Source: Setophaga petechia (lineage: Eukaryota; Chordata; Aves; Passeriformes; Parulidae). From it: a stretch of DNA of 64,000 nucleotides. Positions 24,743-36,491 of this stretch are shown one piece after another (positions within the stretch are counted from its first letter, which is position 1; each line of letters opens with the position of its first letter). The notes below the pieces were generated by a model, which made no database searches, had not been told where the DNA came from, and saw only the letters and a list, made by a program, of their open reading frames with translations. The stretch lies in the NCBI GenBank assembly GCA_024362935.1, contig JANCRA010000007.1, positions 6,326,503 to 6,390,502 of the forward strand, written 5' to 3'. The position numbers and the translations under genes are program-made.

Positions 24743-25963
24743 CTCAGCCCTGTCTCTCTGGTTAAAGCTGGCTCTGCAGCTTTAGGGTTCCCTCAGCCCT
24801 GTCTGTCTGGGAAAAGCTGGCTCTGCAGCTTTAGGGCTCCCTCAGCCCTGTCTCTCTGGGAAAAGCTGGCTCTGCAGCTTTAGGGCTCCCTCAGCCCTGT
24901 CTCTCTGGGAAAAGCTGGCTCTGCAGCTTTAGGGTTCCCTCAGCCCTGTCTGTCTGGGAAAAGCTGGCTCTGCAGCTTTAGGGCTCCCTCAGTCCTGTCT
25001 GTCTGGTTAAAGCTGGCTCTGCAGCTTTAGGGCTCCCTCAGCCCTGTCTGTCTGGGAAAAGCTGGCTCTGCAGCTTTAGGGCTCCCTCAGTCGTCCCTCT
25101 GGGAAAAGCTGGCTCTGCAGCTTTAGGGCTCCCTCAGCCCTGTCTGTCTGGTTAAAGCTGGCTCTGCAGCTTTAGGGCTCCCTCAGCCCTGTCTGTCTGG
25201 GAAAAGCTGGCTCTGCAGCTTTAGGGCTCCCTCAGCCCTGTCTCTCTGGGAAAAGCTGGCTCTGCAGCTTTAGGGCTCCCTCAGTCCTGTCTGTCTGGTT
25301 AAAGCTGGCTCTGCCGCTTTAGGGCTCCCTCAGCCCTGTCTCTCTGGTTAAAGCTGGCTCTGCAGCTTTAGGGCTCCCTCAGCCCTGTCTCTCTGGGAAA
25401 AGCTGGCTCTGCAGCTTTAGGGCTCCCTCAGCCCTGTCTCTCTGGGAAAAGCTGGCTCTGCAGCTTTAGGGTTCCCTCAGTCGTCCCTCTGGGAAAAGCT
25501 GGCTCTGCAGCTTTAGGGCTCCCTCAGCCCTGTCTCTCTGGGAAAAGCTGGCTCTGCAGCTTTAGGGTTCCCTCAGCCCTGTCTCTCTGGGAAAAGCTGG
25601 CTCTGCAGCTTTAGGGTTCCCTCAGTCCTGCCTCTCTGGGAAAAGCTGGCTCTGCAGCTTTAGGGTTCCCTCAGCCCTGTTTGTCTGGTTAAAACTGGCT
25701 CTGCAGCTTTAGGGCTCCCTCAGCCCTGTCTCTCTGGTTAAAGCTGGCTCTGCAGCTTTAGGGCTCCCTCAGCCCTGTCTCTCTGGTTAAAGCTGGCTCT
25801 GCAGCTTTAGGGTTCCCTCAGCCCTGTTTGTCTGGTTAAAGCTGGCTCTGCTGCTTTAGGGCTCCCTCAGTCCTTTCTCTCTGGGAAAAGCTGGCTCTGC
25901 AGCTTTAGGGCTCCCTCAGCTCTGTCTCTCTGGGAAAAGCTGGCTCTGCTGCTTTAGGGTTCC
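24743..25963. repeat. 49-bp minisatellite, 25 units
   Basis: Each unit begins CTCAGCCCTGTCTCTCTGGG, continues AAAAGCTGGCTCTGCAGCTT and ends TAGGGCTCC. I count 25 head-to-tail units. Two (the 8th and 16th) are 47 bp because CCTGTCTGTC is replaced by CGTCCCTC. The main variant positions are GGGAAAAG versus GGTTAAAG and GGGCTCC versus GGGTTCC. Each unit contains the inverted repeat AAAGCTG...CAGCTTT with a 6-base loop; units 12, 23 and 25 carry a base change in the right arm. The 49-bp period is not a multiple of three, so coding is unlikely. Confidence 0.97.
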
Positions 25964-27199
25964 CTACACCCTCCAAATCCTCCTCTGTGCTTTTGTAGCT
26001 TCTTCGGTTTCCCCTGGCCTGGCTCTGAGCAGATGATTGATCCCTCCCAGGGGTAAGAGCTAAACTTCACCCTGAATCCTGCTCTCATTTAAGGCCAGAT
26101 GGCTTTTCAAACTTGCCACCTTCCTTTTAATCCTGTATTTTCTGCTAAAATCAAGAATTTTATTCTTGTATCCCCTTTAAACCAGTATTATCTGCAAGTG
26201 TGTACCTTGACAGCTACTTCAGCATTCAAGGAAATGTCCAAAACCAGGCCTTGAAGGAATCAGGATTATGGAGAGGCCTTGCCTTTTAGAAGAGAGCCAC
26301 AGACAATTTATAATCATTTATCTATTCTCCTTATGGGAATGTCAAATGCAATGATGCCAAAAGCTTCCTCTCTGCTGGAACATAAGCTTAGAACTCTCTT
26401 TGCTTTCCCTCTAAGAAGACTTTTGGCATTAGCACTGAAAAATCTGATTGCTGTGATTTAATCTGAATTTAATTCTGACAACACTATGCTGCCTCTTATT
26501 GACCACCTGTCAGAGGTTAATTATCTTGGAGCTGCTCAAAAATAGTTTATTTAGGCCAGTAATTTTTTTTCCTGCTCAGCCATTCCCTCCTTTTTTGTCA
26601 ATCACTAGACAAGCAATGTTTACTGGCTCCCCCTTAGCCTAGTGAAGATTTCAGACACACTTCCTGCTGGATCTGGGATTGCTTCACCACTTGAAGAGAT
26701 CCTCTGTGATTAAAGCCATTGGGTCCAATTATTTTTATATTATTTAAGAGCTTCAAGTTTTCTCCCCCAGGGACAGTGGGCAGGTGGCCCCATACATGTT
26801 TGTCTCTCTCTGAAGCAAAGATCTCCATGCAAAGAAGGAAAGGCAGTCCTGCCTTTCTCTTTTGCCCCATAGAACTCTCAGACCACAGCTAAAGAACCCA
26901 GCCCAGCAGGAAAATCAACATCATCCTCAAACACCCCTCCAATGCAATCAGAGGGCTCCATGTGCTCCAGCCAAGGCATCACTGAGGATTTTTTCCCAAC
27001 TGGAACCAAATCAGTTTCTGTATTTGCCTTCAAAACAGGCCTGTTTACACAGCAACATTCAGCTGAGATACCAGAACTGGGTATGGAAGAAAGCCTGTCC
27101 AGCAGATGCTTGGAGAAATGCAAATAATCAAATAATTGATTGCTTCCAAAAAACTCTCATGGCCAGAAAACCCAGGAAAGACAGACAAGAAAGGCAGAC
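25964..27199. other. Unique non-coding stretch between two tandem arrays
   Basis: No gene seen. Short frames here read into the purine array and are not supported by any domain. Confidence 0.5.
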
Positions 27200-27766
27200 A
27201 GGAAGAGAGAGGAAGAGAGAGGGAGAGAGAGGGAGAGAGAGGGAGAGAGAGGGAGAGAGAGGGAGAGAGAGGGAGAGAGAGGGAGAGAGAGGGAGAGAGA
27301 GGGAGAGAGAGGGAGAGAGAGGGAGAGAGAGGAAGAGAGAGGAAGAGAGAGGAAGAGAGAGGAAGAGAGAGGAAGAGAGAGGGAGAGAGAGGGAGAGAGA
27401 GGGAGAGAGAGGGAGAGAGAGGGAGAGAGAGGGAGAGAGAGGGAGAGAGAGGGAGAGAGAGGGAGAGAGAGGGAGAGAGAGGGAGAGAGAGGGAGAGAGA
27501 GGAAGAGAGAGGAAGAGAGAGGAAGAGAGAGGAAGAGAGAGGAAGAGAGAGGAAGAGAGAGGAAGAGAGAGGAAGAGAGAGGAAGAGAGAGGAAGAGAGA
27601 GGAAGAGAGAGGAAGAGAGAGGAAGAGAGAGGAAGAGAGAGGAAGAGAGAGGAAGAGAGAGGAAGAGAGAGGAAGAGAGAGGAAGAGAGAGGAAGAGAGA
27701 GGAAGAGAGAGGAAGAGAGAGGAAGAGAGAGGAAGAGAGAGGAAGAGAAAAAAAAGGAGGAGGAAG
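27200..27766 (+). repeat. Pure purine 10-bp tandem repeat (567 nt without a pyrimidine on the + strand)
   Basis: About 55 units of 10 bp in two forms, GGAAGAGAGA and GGGAGAGAGA. The + strand has no C or T from 27200 to 27766. The forms come in blocks: 2 A-type, 11 G-type (27221-27330), 5 A-type (27331-27380), 12 G-type (27381-27500), then about 25 A-type. Because the repeat has no stop codon in most frames, it makes ORFs of 224-326 codons (Arg-Glu-rich on +, Ser-Leu-Pro-rich on -). These are artefacts of composition. Confidence 0.98.
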
Positions 27767-30504
27767 CAGCAGCAGAGGCTCTGCAGGGACCTGCAGAAAC
27801 ACATCCCTGACACTGCACCCATCATTGGATGATGCTGGATAACAGGAGAGGGAGGAAACATCCTGATGAACCTCTCCAAAGTCTGACTGAGCTGTAGCCT
27901 TGGTGTGAGCCCATCCTTCAGTGTCCCAGCAGTCTGTGTGCTGCTGCAGGGCTCTCCCAGCTGCCATGGAGGGTGCAGCCCTCAGTGCTGGGAGTTGCAG
28001 GGCACACCCAGCTCCAGCTCCAGGCAGGAACCTGTGCCTAACAGATTGTCCCTTGGCTGGAAGTGACACTCGGGCTGGGCAGGGCTTTATCTCCTGTCAC
28101 CTGTGCTTCCCAACACAGCCCTGGGACAAATCACCTCCCTCACACACACAGCAAGGCAAGCAGAGCCAGGAGCAGGAGTGGGAAGCAGTTTCACAGCATT
28201 GTCACACAGAGCACGTCACCTCTGGAGAGCACTTTGTATGCAAGGACATCACAGCCCATAAAGCAAATCAGGGATTCCCAGCACCAAGAAGAAACGTATC
28301 CCTAATCCAACATTTACCTCAATAAAGGATAACACTGGCTCTACACACCTGCAAAGTCAATGTGCCATAAATCACTACCAGAGCTCTCCCTTTTCAAAGT
28401 GAAAGAATAATTTTTCTGTGAATTAACTTCAGAGGAAAGCAGGCTTAATGGGTGAATCATCGTTATCTGTTAACTTCAAATAATTCCAGGTATGTCTGGG
28501 ATCCTTGAATATCTACAGTGAGGTGAAATCTGACAGCATATTCTGTACAGAGTCACCTAATATTGACAGAAGGCTTGAAATACTTATGTTAGAGTAAAAA
28601 AGGTGAGCAGGTTGGGTGAATGATCTGAACTAAGATGTAATGCTCAGCCTCGTTGCAGGTTTTGAAGTTCTCTGCATGCAGAGAACACACTTCCCTGCAG
28701 CCTCTTGCTCAGCTGAAATAACTGGAAGGAACTTCAACCAATTACCAGAGGTGAGCTTGGATCTCTGCTCCAGGAGCAACATCCTCCTGCTTTTACTGCT
28801 TGTACACTGCTTTTCACTTCCAGTGGCACTGGGGCAAGATGTGCTGGGCTCCCTCTTTGGATGAGAGGCTGACAGAGCTGCAGGGAAACCTGCACTTTTG
28901 TAACTCCGTGGGCTGGAGTTTAAAGCTTTCCCAAATAGCAGCAGTGGCCTTCTATTCCAGGCAGTTTAACAGCAAATTCCACAAAGCAGTCTCCAGCATG
29001 GGGAAATTCAGTCTATAAACGACTATAAAATACCCCCTGCTTCCTGAATGGCAAATTAATAGAGATGTGTGGTTTGAAAAGAAAAACTCACAGCCAAGCT
29101 TGTCCCCAGCGTTATGAAACCTGTCACAGCACTGACAGAAACTGCCTGGCTCCCAGCTTTTAGTTCAGCACATCCCCTGCACCACCAAACCTGAGACAGG
29201 CACACAAGAGGATGAAAATACCAGGAGAAACCATCCAATCTCTGCTTTGGAGAGAAGGCACCATCATAACCAAACAGGAACTAAGGTTAACTTTCCTTCT
29301 ACTGTAAATTCCAGAGCACAGAGAGGAAAAGGAAAGAAACATTTCAGCATTGCACAGCTCTAATTAATGCCATTTGGAGCATGGTAAAAACTTATTCTTG
29401 CAAAAATGATAAAGCATTAAACCTGTGTATCAGTCAGGCCAGTTTCAGCACTAAAGCCTTGCCTTGGGCAGCTTTCTTAAGTTAAGAGAGGGAAAAGCTG
29501 CTCTTCCCCTGTTTTTTACAGAGAGTGAAATGAAACAAGAAGTAGGGGCTGGAGAACAAGAACACATTTTCCCATTGTTCAGGTATGCTGCAGATGAAAG
29601 GGGCTGTGCAGAATTGGTCTATGCCCCCAGATGTCCAAAGTCACAGGTGAGGACTAGCCATACAATGAGGCAGAAAATACATTAATAAAACTCATCTGTA
29701 ATACAAGAATAAATGTGCCACCCAAAATATTTCAGATAGAATCTGCAACTTCATAATGACAAAGAATAAAATCTAATGCAGCAAAGGACCCTTAAAAAGG
29801 GAGATTTGCTGAGGATCCAAAGGCTGAAGGCTAGGAATGCCTAGGCAGTAAATGTCAAGTATAACCAAAATCCCCTGTGTTTGGGGGTCAATTCTTGGCT
29901 CCAAACTGATGATTCAGCCTCCTCCTGGTGGAGGAGAAGGTGCATTTAGAGGACCTAAGATCACACAAACCAGAACACATTTCTTGACTCAGCAGGTTCA
30001 GCACCTTGGCACAGGCCCCTTGCACTGTCCCAGAGCATCCCAGCTGCCAAAGCCAAGGGTAGGGGGAGAGTCACTGCTGGGAGATTTGTCCCTGTGTGGA
30101 TGCCCAGTGTTTGCATAGTGAGCGCCTCCTTCCTCCCTCTGGACAGCAATCCCTGCCATTTCAGTGTCTGTTTGAACATTCCCCCTTTGGCACACAGTCA
30201 TTTCCAGTGTGGTCACAGTAACACCATCAGAAAAAATTAAACAGAATTTAACATGTGCAGAGCTGCATGGATCTGTTTAGTAATTTATGATAACCACCTA
30301 TCACAAGTGATGATCTCTTACCTCATTCTGCTGCCATGTTCTTTCAGAACACCCATACTTGTCCCTGTGTTTTCTTGTGGGAGTATCCATCACAGGCAAC
30401 ACTTTCACCAGGCATTCATCAAGTTACCTGACCTGAAAGAAAATATTTCTATAAGCTGCCACGGTTATAAAGCCTGAAAACCTCAGAAAAAAATTAATGA
30501 ACAC
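27767..30504. other. Unique non-coding stretch
   Basis: No gene recognised. A short CAGCAGCAG run follows the purine array at 27767-27775. The 134-codon frame at 27921-28325 shows no domain I know. Confidence 0.45.
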
Positions 30505-30897
30505 TTATGGTTTTGTTCACAGGGGTCTCAGGACAAGGGAAGAGATGAGAACCTTGACTCCATGTTTCAGAAGGCTGATTTATTATTTTATCATATATAT
30601 TATATTATAAGAAAATGCTATATTAAAACTATATCAAAGAAGAGAAGAAAGGATTTCATCAGAAGGTTAGAAAGGAAAGGATTGATAATAAAATCTTGTG
30701 ACTGATCAGAGTCCCAACACAGCTGGGCCTGTGATTGGTCATCAAGTAGAAACAACTCACATGGACCAGTCAAAGCTGCACCTGTTGTATTCCACAGCAG
30801 CAAATAATTATTGTTTTTATTTTCTTGTGAGGCTTTTCAGCTTCTCAGGAGAAAAAAATCCTGTCAAAAGGTTTTTTCATAAAATATGTCCATGACA
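30505..30897 (+). mobile_element. LTR-like element (probable solo LTR)
   Basis: Same family as the 60498 copy: near the start TTTTGTTCACAGGGGTCTCA, then GACTCCATGTTTCAGAAGGC, TGATTTATTATTTTATCATA, AGGATTTCATCAGAAGGTTA, CTGTGATTGGTCATCAAGTA, ATTCCACAGCAGCAAATAAT and the end ATAAAATATGTCCATGACA. It is nearly full length. The left edge differs from the consensus TGTGATGG start and I see no certain target duplication. Confidence 0.7.
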
Positions 30898-30914
30898 AAC
30901 ATTCTCTGCATTGT

Positions 30915-30975
30915 AGTTTTCATGTATAGGTTATCTCAGTTACATCTCAGTTAAATCAGTTATCTCAGTTACAGG
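30915..30975. repeat. Small degenerate repeat of ATCTCAGTTA
   Basis: The motif ATCTCAGTTA or close variants occurs four times within about 60 bp just after the LTR-like element. Confidence 0.6.
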
Positions 30976-32176
30976 GAGCTTAAAAGTGGATTGAATTCAC
31001 TGACCACTGCCAGGTAAGGTTTAGACATCTACCCCAAAACAATCATTAAATCTCCTGCAAAAGTTAATGAAGGGAACCTATTTCTGGTGGCCAATATTCC
31101 CAACAGAGGCAGGATGCTCTACCTGCTGAGGCTCAGTCAGACTTTCCCTCTTAGGAAATTTCAGAAGTCCCAAATGGAAGTTTAGGCTTCATGCCTTACT
31201 TTTGCATGGTTCAACTGCAATGCCCCCTTATTTCAGGATATCTGAGCAGATTTTCCATGTCTGACAGCATCCTCCAGGAAAGAGTTCAGGTGTATGCAGG
31301 GTACAGCAAAAAGAGTGGCCCAGTTTGTGAAACTTTCCACTAAAGCCCTTTTGGTGAAAAATTGTAGGCAAGAAAGAAAATTGTAGACAAGAAAGAAAAT
31401 GGTAAGCTGCAGCATGACTCACAGCTTTAAAGAATTCCCCTTTTTCCTCTAGATAAATGAGTGACTTGGCCAGTGAGCAAACATGTAAATGTCAGCCTGG
31501 CCATCACCAGCCCATCCCTGGGTGTCAGAAGCTGGCAGGATGCTGAATGCTGACATTCCCTACCTGTGGCAACTCCAGCACTGAGATGTCAGCTGGGGAA
31601 GGAGACCCCACAGCTCATCCATGCTGCCCAGCAATGGGAAGCACTGGAAATGGGGATGGAGCTCATGGAAAAGCAGAGAGCACAGCACAAACCTGTCTGG
31701 GATCACCCAGGTCCCATCAGACCCACTAGACTGGGCACCAGGGCCAGTACAAAGGAGCACAAAGCACAGGAAAGCTCCTGCACAGGTATCTCAAATCGAG
31801 TTAGAGCTTTTTCTGACATATTCCACTTCAGCAGCAAAGCATCATCTTCAGCTGCACTTTGCTGATGAGTAAAGTGTACCATTAAAAATTTTAGTAGTTA
31901 CTTTCTTCCCACTAAACAGATTCCTCATTGTTCCTCTTTGCTCCCTCAATTATTTTTGTTCATGATACTTCTTCAGTGTTGGAATACTCCAAATCTGCAT
32001 ATTAAATTTTATTCCACTCCTTTTTCTAGAAACTTTATTGCCCTTATTAAGCCCACACAACAATGAAACAAGTACATGCCTCAGCCTTTTCAAAGGGAAA
32101 AATGTAACTCACTTGTGTATCTAAAGCTTGGACTTAGAAGATCCTCAATGTAAGGCAAACACAGTTGTTAAATAAC
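30976..32176. other. Unique non-coding stretch
   Basis: No gene seen. A 20-bp duplication (AATTGTAGGCAAGAAAGAAA and a one-base variant) lies at about 31361-31400. Confidence 0.5.
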
Positions 32177-32424
32177 ACAGAATTCTGCAATGGTTTGGGT
32201 TGAAAGAGATCTTAGAAACCATCCAGTGCCACCCCTGCCATGTCAGGGACACCTTCCACTGTCCCAGGCTGCTCCAGCCTGGCCTTGGGCACTGCCAGGG
32301 ATCCAGGGGTAGCCACAGCTGCTCTGGGCACCCTGTGCCAGGGCCTGCCCACCCTGCCAGGGAACAATTCCTAATTCCCAATATCCCATCCAGCCCTGCC
32401 CTCTGGCACTGGGAATCCATTATG
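32177..32424 (-). mobile_element. CR1 LINE fragment, minus strand
   Basis: On the + strand the reversed tail ATGGTTTGGGTTGAAAGAGA is followed by CCACCCCTGCCATGTCAGGG, GGCTGCTCCAGCCTGGCCTT, CACAGCTGCTCTGGGCACCC, GGGAACAATTCCTAATTCCC and CCAGCCCTGCCCTCTGGCAC. It is a close match to the copies at 5085 and 52041 in the opposite orientation. Confidence 0.9.
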
Positions 32425-34830
32425 CTTTCCTAAACTATAGGCTGAGTTACTGTGAGATCACCTAACTAGAAAAAGTACAGTTTGGACAGCATTTTTGGAG
32501 TAAGATATTTATTTATTTGTCCATCTCAGGGTAATTTGGGGGATCTGAATCATGTGCTAGCAGCAACCATTCTGAATAAGAAAATGTTTCCCCCCAACCA
32601 TCTCATTTGCACACCTTCCCATTGCCTTTTCCTCTTGTCCAGGCTGCAGCCTGAGCTGGCCCAAGTTTCAGACACATTTTCAGAGGCTCTAACCCATGTT
32701 GGCAGCACATGTGGCAGTTCTGTGGCAGTCCCCAAGGAATGCCCATCTCCTGCTCTCCAGAACACCTCTCCTGAAACTTTTGGCTTCCTCCCTCCAACAC
32801 AGCTCAGGTGCTGAAGAGGGACAGAGGAAGAGGCATCAGACACAGGGTAAAGTCCTATTTCCCTGTGAACTTTAGAGGTTACCTGGAATGTGAGGGTTTC
32901 ACTGCAGGCAGTAACTAATTACAGTAATTTCAGCAGCTGTTCCAGATTTCTTCCTCTCATATGGAAATGTGGAGCAGAAAAGAAAGATGTCTGAAAAACA
33001 GATGAGGAGGGTAATGCGATGCCCAGTGACAACTCTAAAGGAAGATTGTGTTCACACTTTTTCTAGTATGGAGCCATGTAAAGGGTGACTCAAGTCATTT
33101 AATCTGGCTTTTGTAACACTCAACCATAAATTGTATGGCAAATAGATGAGGTTGTGTTAAATATATGCACTGGAAAATTAGGACCTTCATTTTCTAAAGT
33201 GCATATATTTCTTAACTTTCTCAAAACTTAAGGTTTCCATTTTTAATGGAAGGGCATTTTCAATGTTCTCTCCTCCCTTGCAGATTGAATTTTTTATCAG
33301 CTAGCATGTATTTGAGTGGAATTGGTGTGCTGCTCATGAAGAAAATCTAACCTGAAATAGCTTTTCAGAGAGCTTAAGCAGTATCTTGGAATTGATTGAT
33401 TTGAATACACAATTCACAAACCCTTAGATTGCCTTTTTAATATCTCCCACCGACCCTGCACAAGCTACAAACATCTCCAGACACTCTGGAATTTTCCCAA
33501 ACCCCAATAGCAAAGTACATACTCCACAAAGAAAAAATCCATGCCAGCATTCCAACTTTTACTCCGTTTACTTTGGAACACCAGGTAAAGAGGGGAAAAA
33601 AAAATCAGGATTCAGAACTCTCTTATTAAAAGGTCAGATCTGTGCTTCTGCCTGAGTTGTGCTGAAAGCCAATTCTAGAGAAGAATCCACAGAAATTCCT
33701 CAGTCCCTATGACCAGTATTAAAAGGAAATCTTCAGCATATCAGAAAATTTCAGTTGTTTTAACAGAACACTTGGAAAGAGCCAATATTTAAAGAATCCA
33801 CAGCAAAGCTGTGTAGGGTTTTACAAACCAAGGACGTGTTAAAGACAGCCTGAAATGATTAGGGAGCTAATATGTTCTGTGGCCTTTAGTGCAGGCCAGG
33901 AATAAAGAATTAATCCCCTTCTGGGGTGGCTGCTGGGGTATGAGTCACTTTTACATTAGACAGATTCCCCAATGATGTCTGCAACACACCTACACTGCAC
34001 CCCCCACAGAAGGTAAACAATTTATTCTTCATTGCTGGCTGTCACTGCTGCAATCACAGCAGGATACAGCTCCATTTCCTAAATGGAAGAGGTGACAGAA
34101 GGAATGCAATAATGCAAATTGATAATGTAAATTTTGAGGGTGACTTTGGAATACTGGTGGCTTGGCAAACCTAGAAAATACAAAATAAAATCCCTAGAAA
34201 ATACACAAACCTAGTAAATATAATATGAACAGTATTTATCAGAACCAGGACCTCACACATGCTGGGTTTTGTCTCTGTTTTCTTGTAGAAATCTGTAGGA
34301 AACAACTGAGTCAAACTCTCTACAACACTCCAAGCACCTTGGTATAAAAAACAAAGATAAAGCAATAAATAAAGAGCAGGACCTTCTGTGAAAAGTTTGT
34401 GCACCTAACTGGAGAAGGATGAAATACTGACAGCTATTAAATCCAGTGCTCTAAATGCACCAGAACCTCCACAGCTCTGCTGGCCAGACACTGAAAATAA
34501 GCACTGGAGAGGAATCACTTCATACTGACCCTACCTCTTACACTTTATTTAAGGCTCTTCTGAGGATACAGAGGCACAGTTAAAGCAAATACCCCCAACC
34601 CTACATGGCTTGGAAGAAAGCAAAACTCCATTTGCTCTTGTGTCCTCCCTTCTGTGTATTTATTTCCAAATTACAAAGGAAAAAAAACATCCAAGAGTAG
34701 GTGATATGAATTCAATCCCATCATGTTACAATGTCTAATTCTTTTTCAGGTCAATTTGGGCAGATTCTGGGATGTTTTAGAGCATATTTTAGAGCAGGAT
34801 TGGTTACACCAAGGTTTTGGGTTCAATCCT
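32425..34830. other. Long unique stretch
   Basis: No gene or known repeat. The 110-codon frame at 32482-32814 lies opposite minus-strand frames and has no domain I know. Confidence 0.45.
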
Positions 34831-34907
34831 TGGAAGGACCATTCATTTAAGAGCTGGACTTGATGATCCTTGCAGGTCCTTCCAACTCAGAATATTCTGT
34901 GATTCCA
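34831..34907 (+). mobile_element. Very short CR1-like 3' end
   Basis: GAGCTGGACTTGATGATCCT, TGCAGGTCCTTCCAACTCAG and ATTCTGTGATTCC match the last 75 bp of an older CR1 subfamily. The nearby GGTTCAATCC resembles a tRNA B box, but there is no tRNA structure around it. Confidence 0.65.
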
Positions 34908-35689
34908 CCACATTCCAGTTTTCCAGGAGTGTTTTTCCTGAGACATTATAATTAAGCTAATCAGAATACATGGCATACCCTAAATAATAAGAAAACTTAT
35001 TCCTACACACAGCATTTGCAAGCTCTTCCCACAAGCTGTTTTTGCTGATGGCACAGTGCATGAGGAAACTGCACATTCTTTGTGTCCCACCTGATGAGCA
35101 GGTTTCCCCCACAGATAATGGCTGGGAAAACTGTGCTGGCTTTGGGGGATTTTACAGAGCCAAGACAAACTTGTGTCCTTTCCCAGAGCTCCATCCTGCA
35201 GTGTGAGTAGCCAACAATGAATCACCTGCAGGAGGACACGACAAACCACTGAAGCACACATTCCAGGTAGCTGAACTACAGAACTATTTCTATTCATTAA
35301 TTTGGTTATTTCAGGAAGAAATGAACCACATAAGCAGCAGGTGCATATGCTAATAGAATGACTTCATGATTTAATTAAGCCATATTTCCCTACAGAGTAA
35401 TTACATATGTTGTTTACTCAACTTTTTTAAAGGCCATTAAAAAAAAAATGCAATCACATTCATTCCTGGCTAAAAATAAAAGATCTCAAGAACTTCAAAC
35501 ACACAAAAAAATATTAGTGAACAGACTTAGTAGATCCTGCAGATACCCAATGAACACTTGCTATGCACAATGCCATACAGGAGCTTCTCTAACAGATGGT
35601 GTTGCCCCAACTCCTGTTAAAACCTGTCTGGTCTGATCCCACCCAGTGATGTGTGAGGAGATATTTCACACTGGCTGCCTTGGCTGAAA
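34908..35689. other. Unique non-coding gap
   Basis: No gene, RNA or repeat recognised; an A-run lies near 35438-35448. Confidence 0.5.
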
Positions 35690-35940
35690 GAAAACTTGGA
35701 GTTCTGAGGTTAAGATGAGATATTAGGAAAAATCTCTTCATGGAAATGGTTGTAAAGCAACAGAACAGGATTCCCAGGGCAGTGGTGGGAGTGTTCAACC
35801 ATCCCTGGAGTTGTGCAGAAAAGGAGTGGATGAGGCACCTGAGGACATGGTTTAGTGGGGAACAAGGTGCTGCTGGGCTGATGTTTGGACTGGATGACAC
35901 TAAAGGTCTTTTCCAGCCTTAACATTTCTGTGATTCTGGT
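35690..35940 (+). mobile_element. CR1 LINE 3' fragment, older subfamily
   Basis: GAGATATTAGGAAAAATCTC, TTCATGGAAATGGTTGTAAA, CAGGATTCCCAGGGCAGTGG, GTGTTCAACCATCCCTGGAG, then TGGACTGGATGACACTAAAG and TTCCAGCCTTAACATTTCTG follow the known 3' end of avian CR1. It ends TGTGATTCTGG. Confidence 0.85.
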
Positions 35941-36164
35941 CTAACCCAGCAGCTATTGCAAAGCAACATCTGAAATAGAAACTACAGAGCCTAAAGAAGA
36001 AGACAGATTTAATGAGATGACAATTTTCTGAGCTTAAGACACAAATACAGAATTTTCCTCCAAGGACAGGGGTGGTCTCATCCCAGATGAGCCCTGCTGC
36101 TGCACAACTGCTCCTGCTTCTGGTCTGGATTCCCCACAGCTACAGCTGCTGCTCCCACAGCTCA

Positions 36165-36362
36165 GTGGTAGTGCATCCATTCCTCTGGAATAGTGAGGCC
36201 CTGGCACAGATTGCCCAGAGCAGCTGGGGCTGCTCCTGGATCCCTGCAAGTGTCCAGGTTGGACACTGGGGCAACCTGGGGCAGGGGAAGGTGTCCCCAC
36301 CCATGGCTGGGGTGGGATGGACTTTAAGTTCCCTTCCAATCCAAAACATTCTGTGATCCTCT
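36165..36362 (+). mobile_element. CR1 LINE 3' fragment
   Basis: TAGTGAGGCCCTGGCACAGA, TTGCCCAGAGCAGCTGGGGC, GGTGTCCCCACCCATGGCTG, then CCCTTCCAATCCAAAACATT and CTGTGATCCTC. A second CR1 copy about 220 bp after the previous one, in the same orientation. Confidence 0.85.
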
Positions 36363-36491
36363 CATTTTCTCCTGTGAAAAAAACCATTACTGTGTGGACA
36401 ATATTAAGATCACAGCACTGAAAATGATCATGCAACCAACAGCCACTTGTTGTTTCTTTAGGTACAGTGACAGATTTATCCCTGTGCTGTG

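Noticed and set aside
24743..25963. CRISPR-like array of 49-bp repeats
   Set aside because: The units are directly adjacent with no unique spacers, and the setting is a vertebrate genome; it is a minisatellite.
26862..28069. Arg-Glu-rich (+) and Ser-Leu-Pro-rich (-) ORFs of 224-326 codons
   Set aside because: They read through the 10-bp purine array, which lacks stop codons in most frames; similar frames exist on both strands at the same place.
34825..34840. GGTTCAATCC as a tRNA B box
   Set aside because: No A box or cloverleaf can be built around it; the flanking text is a CR1-like 3' end.
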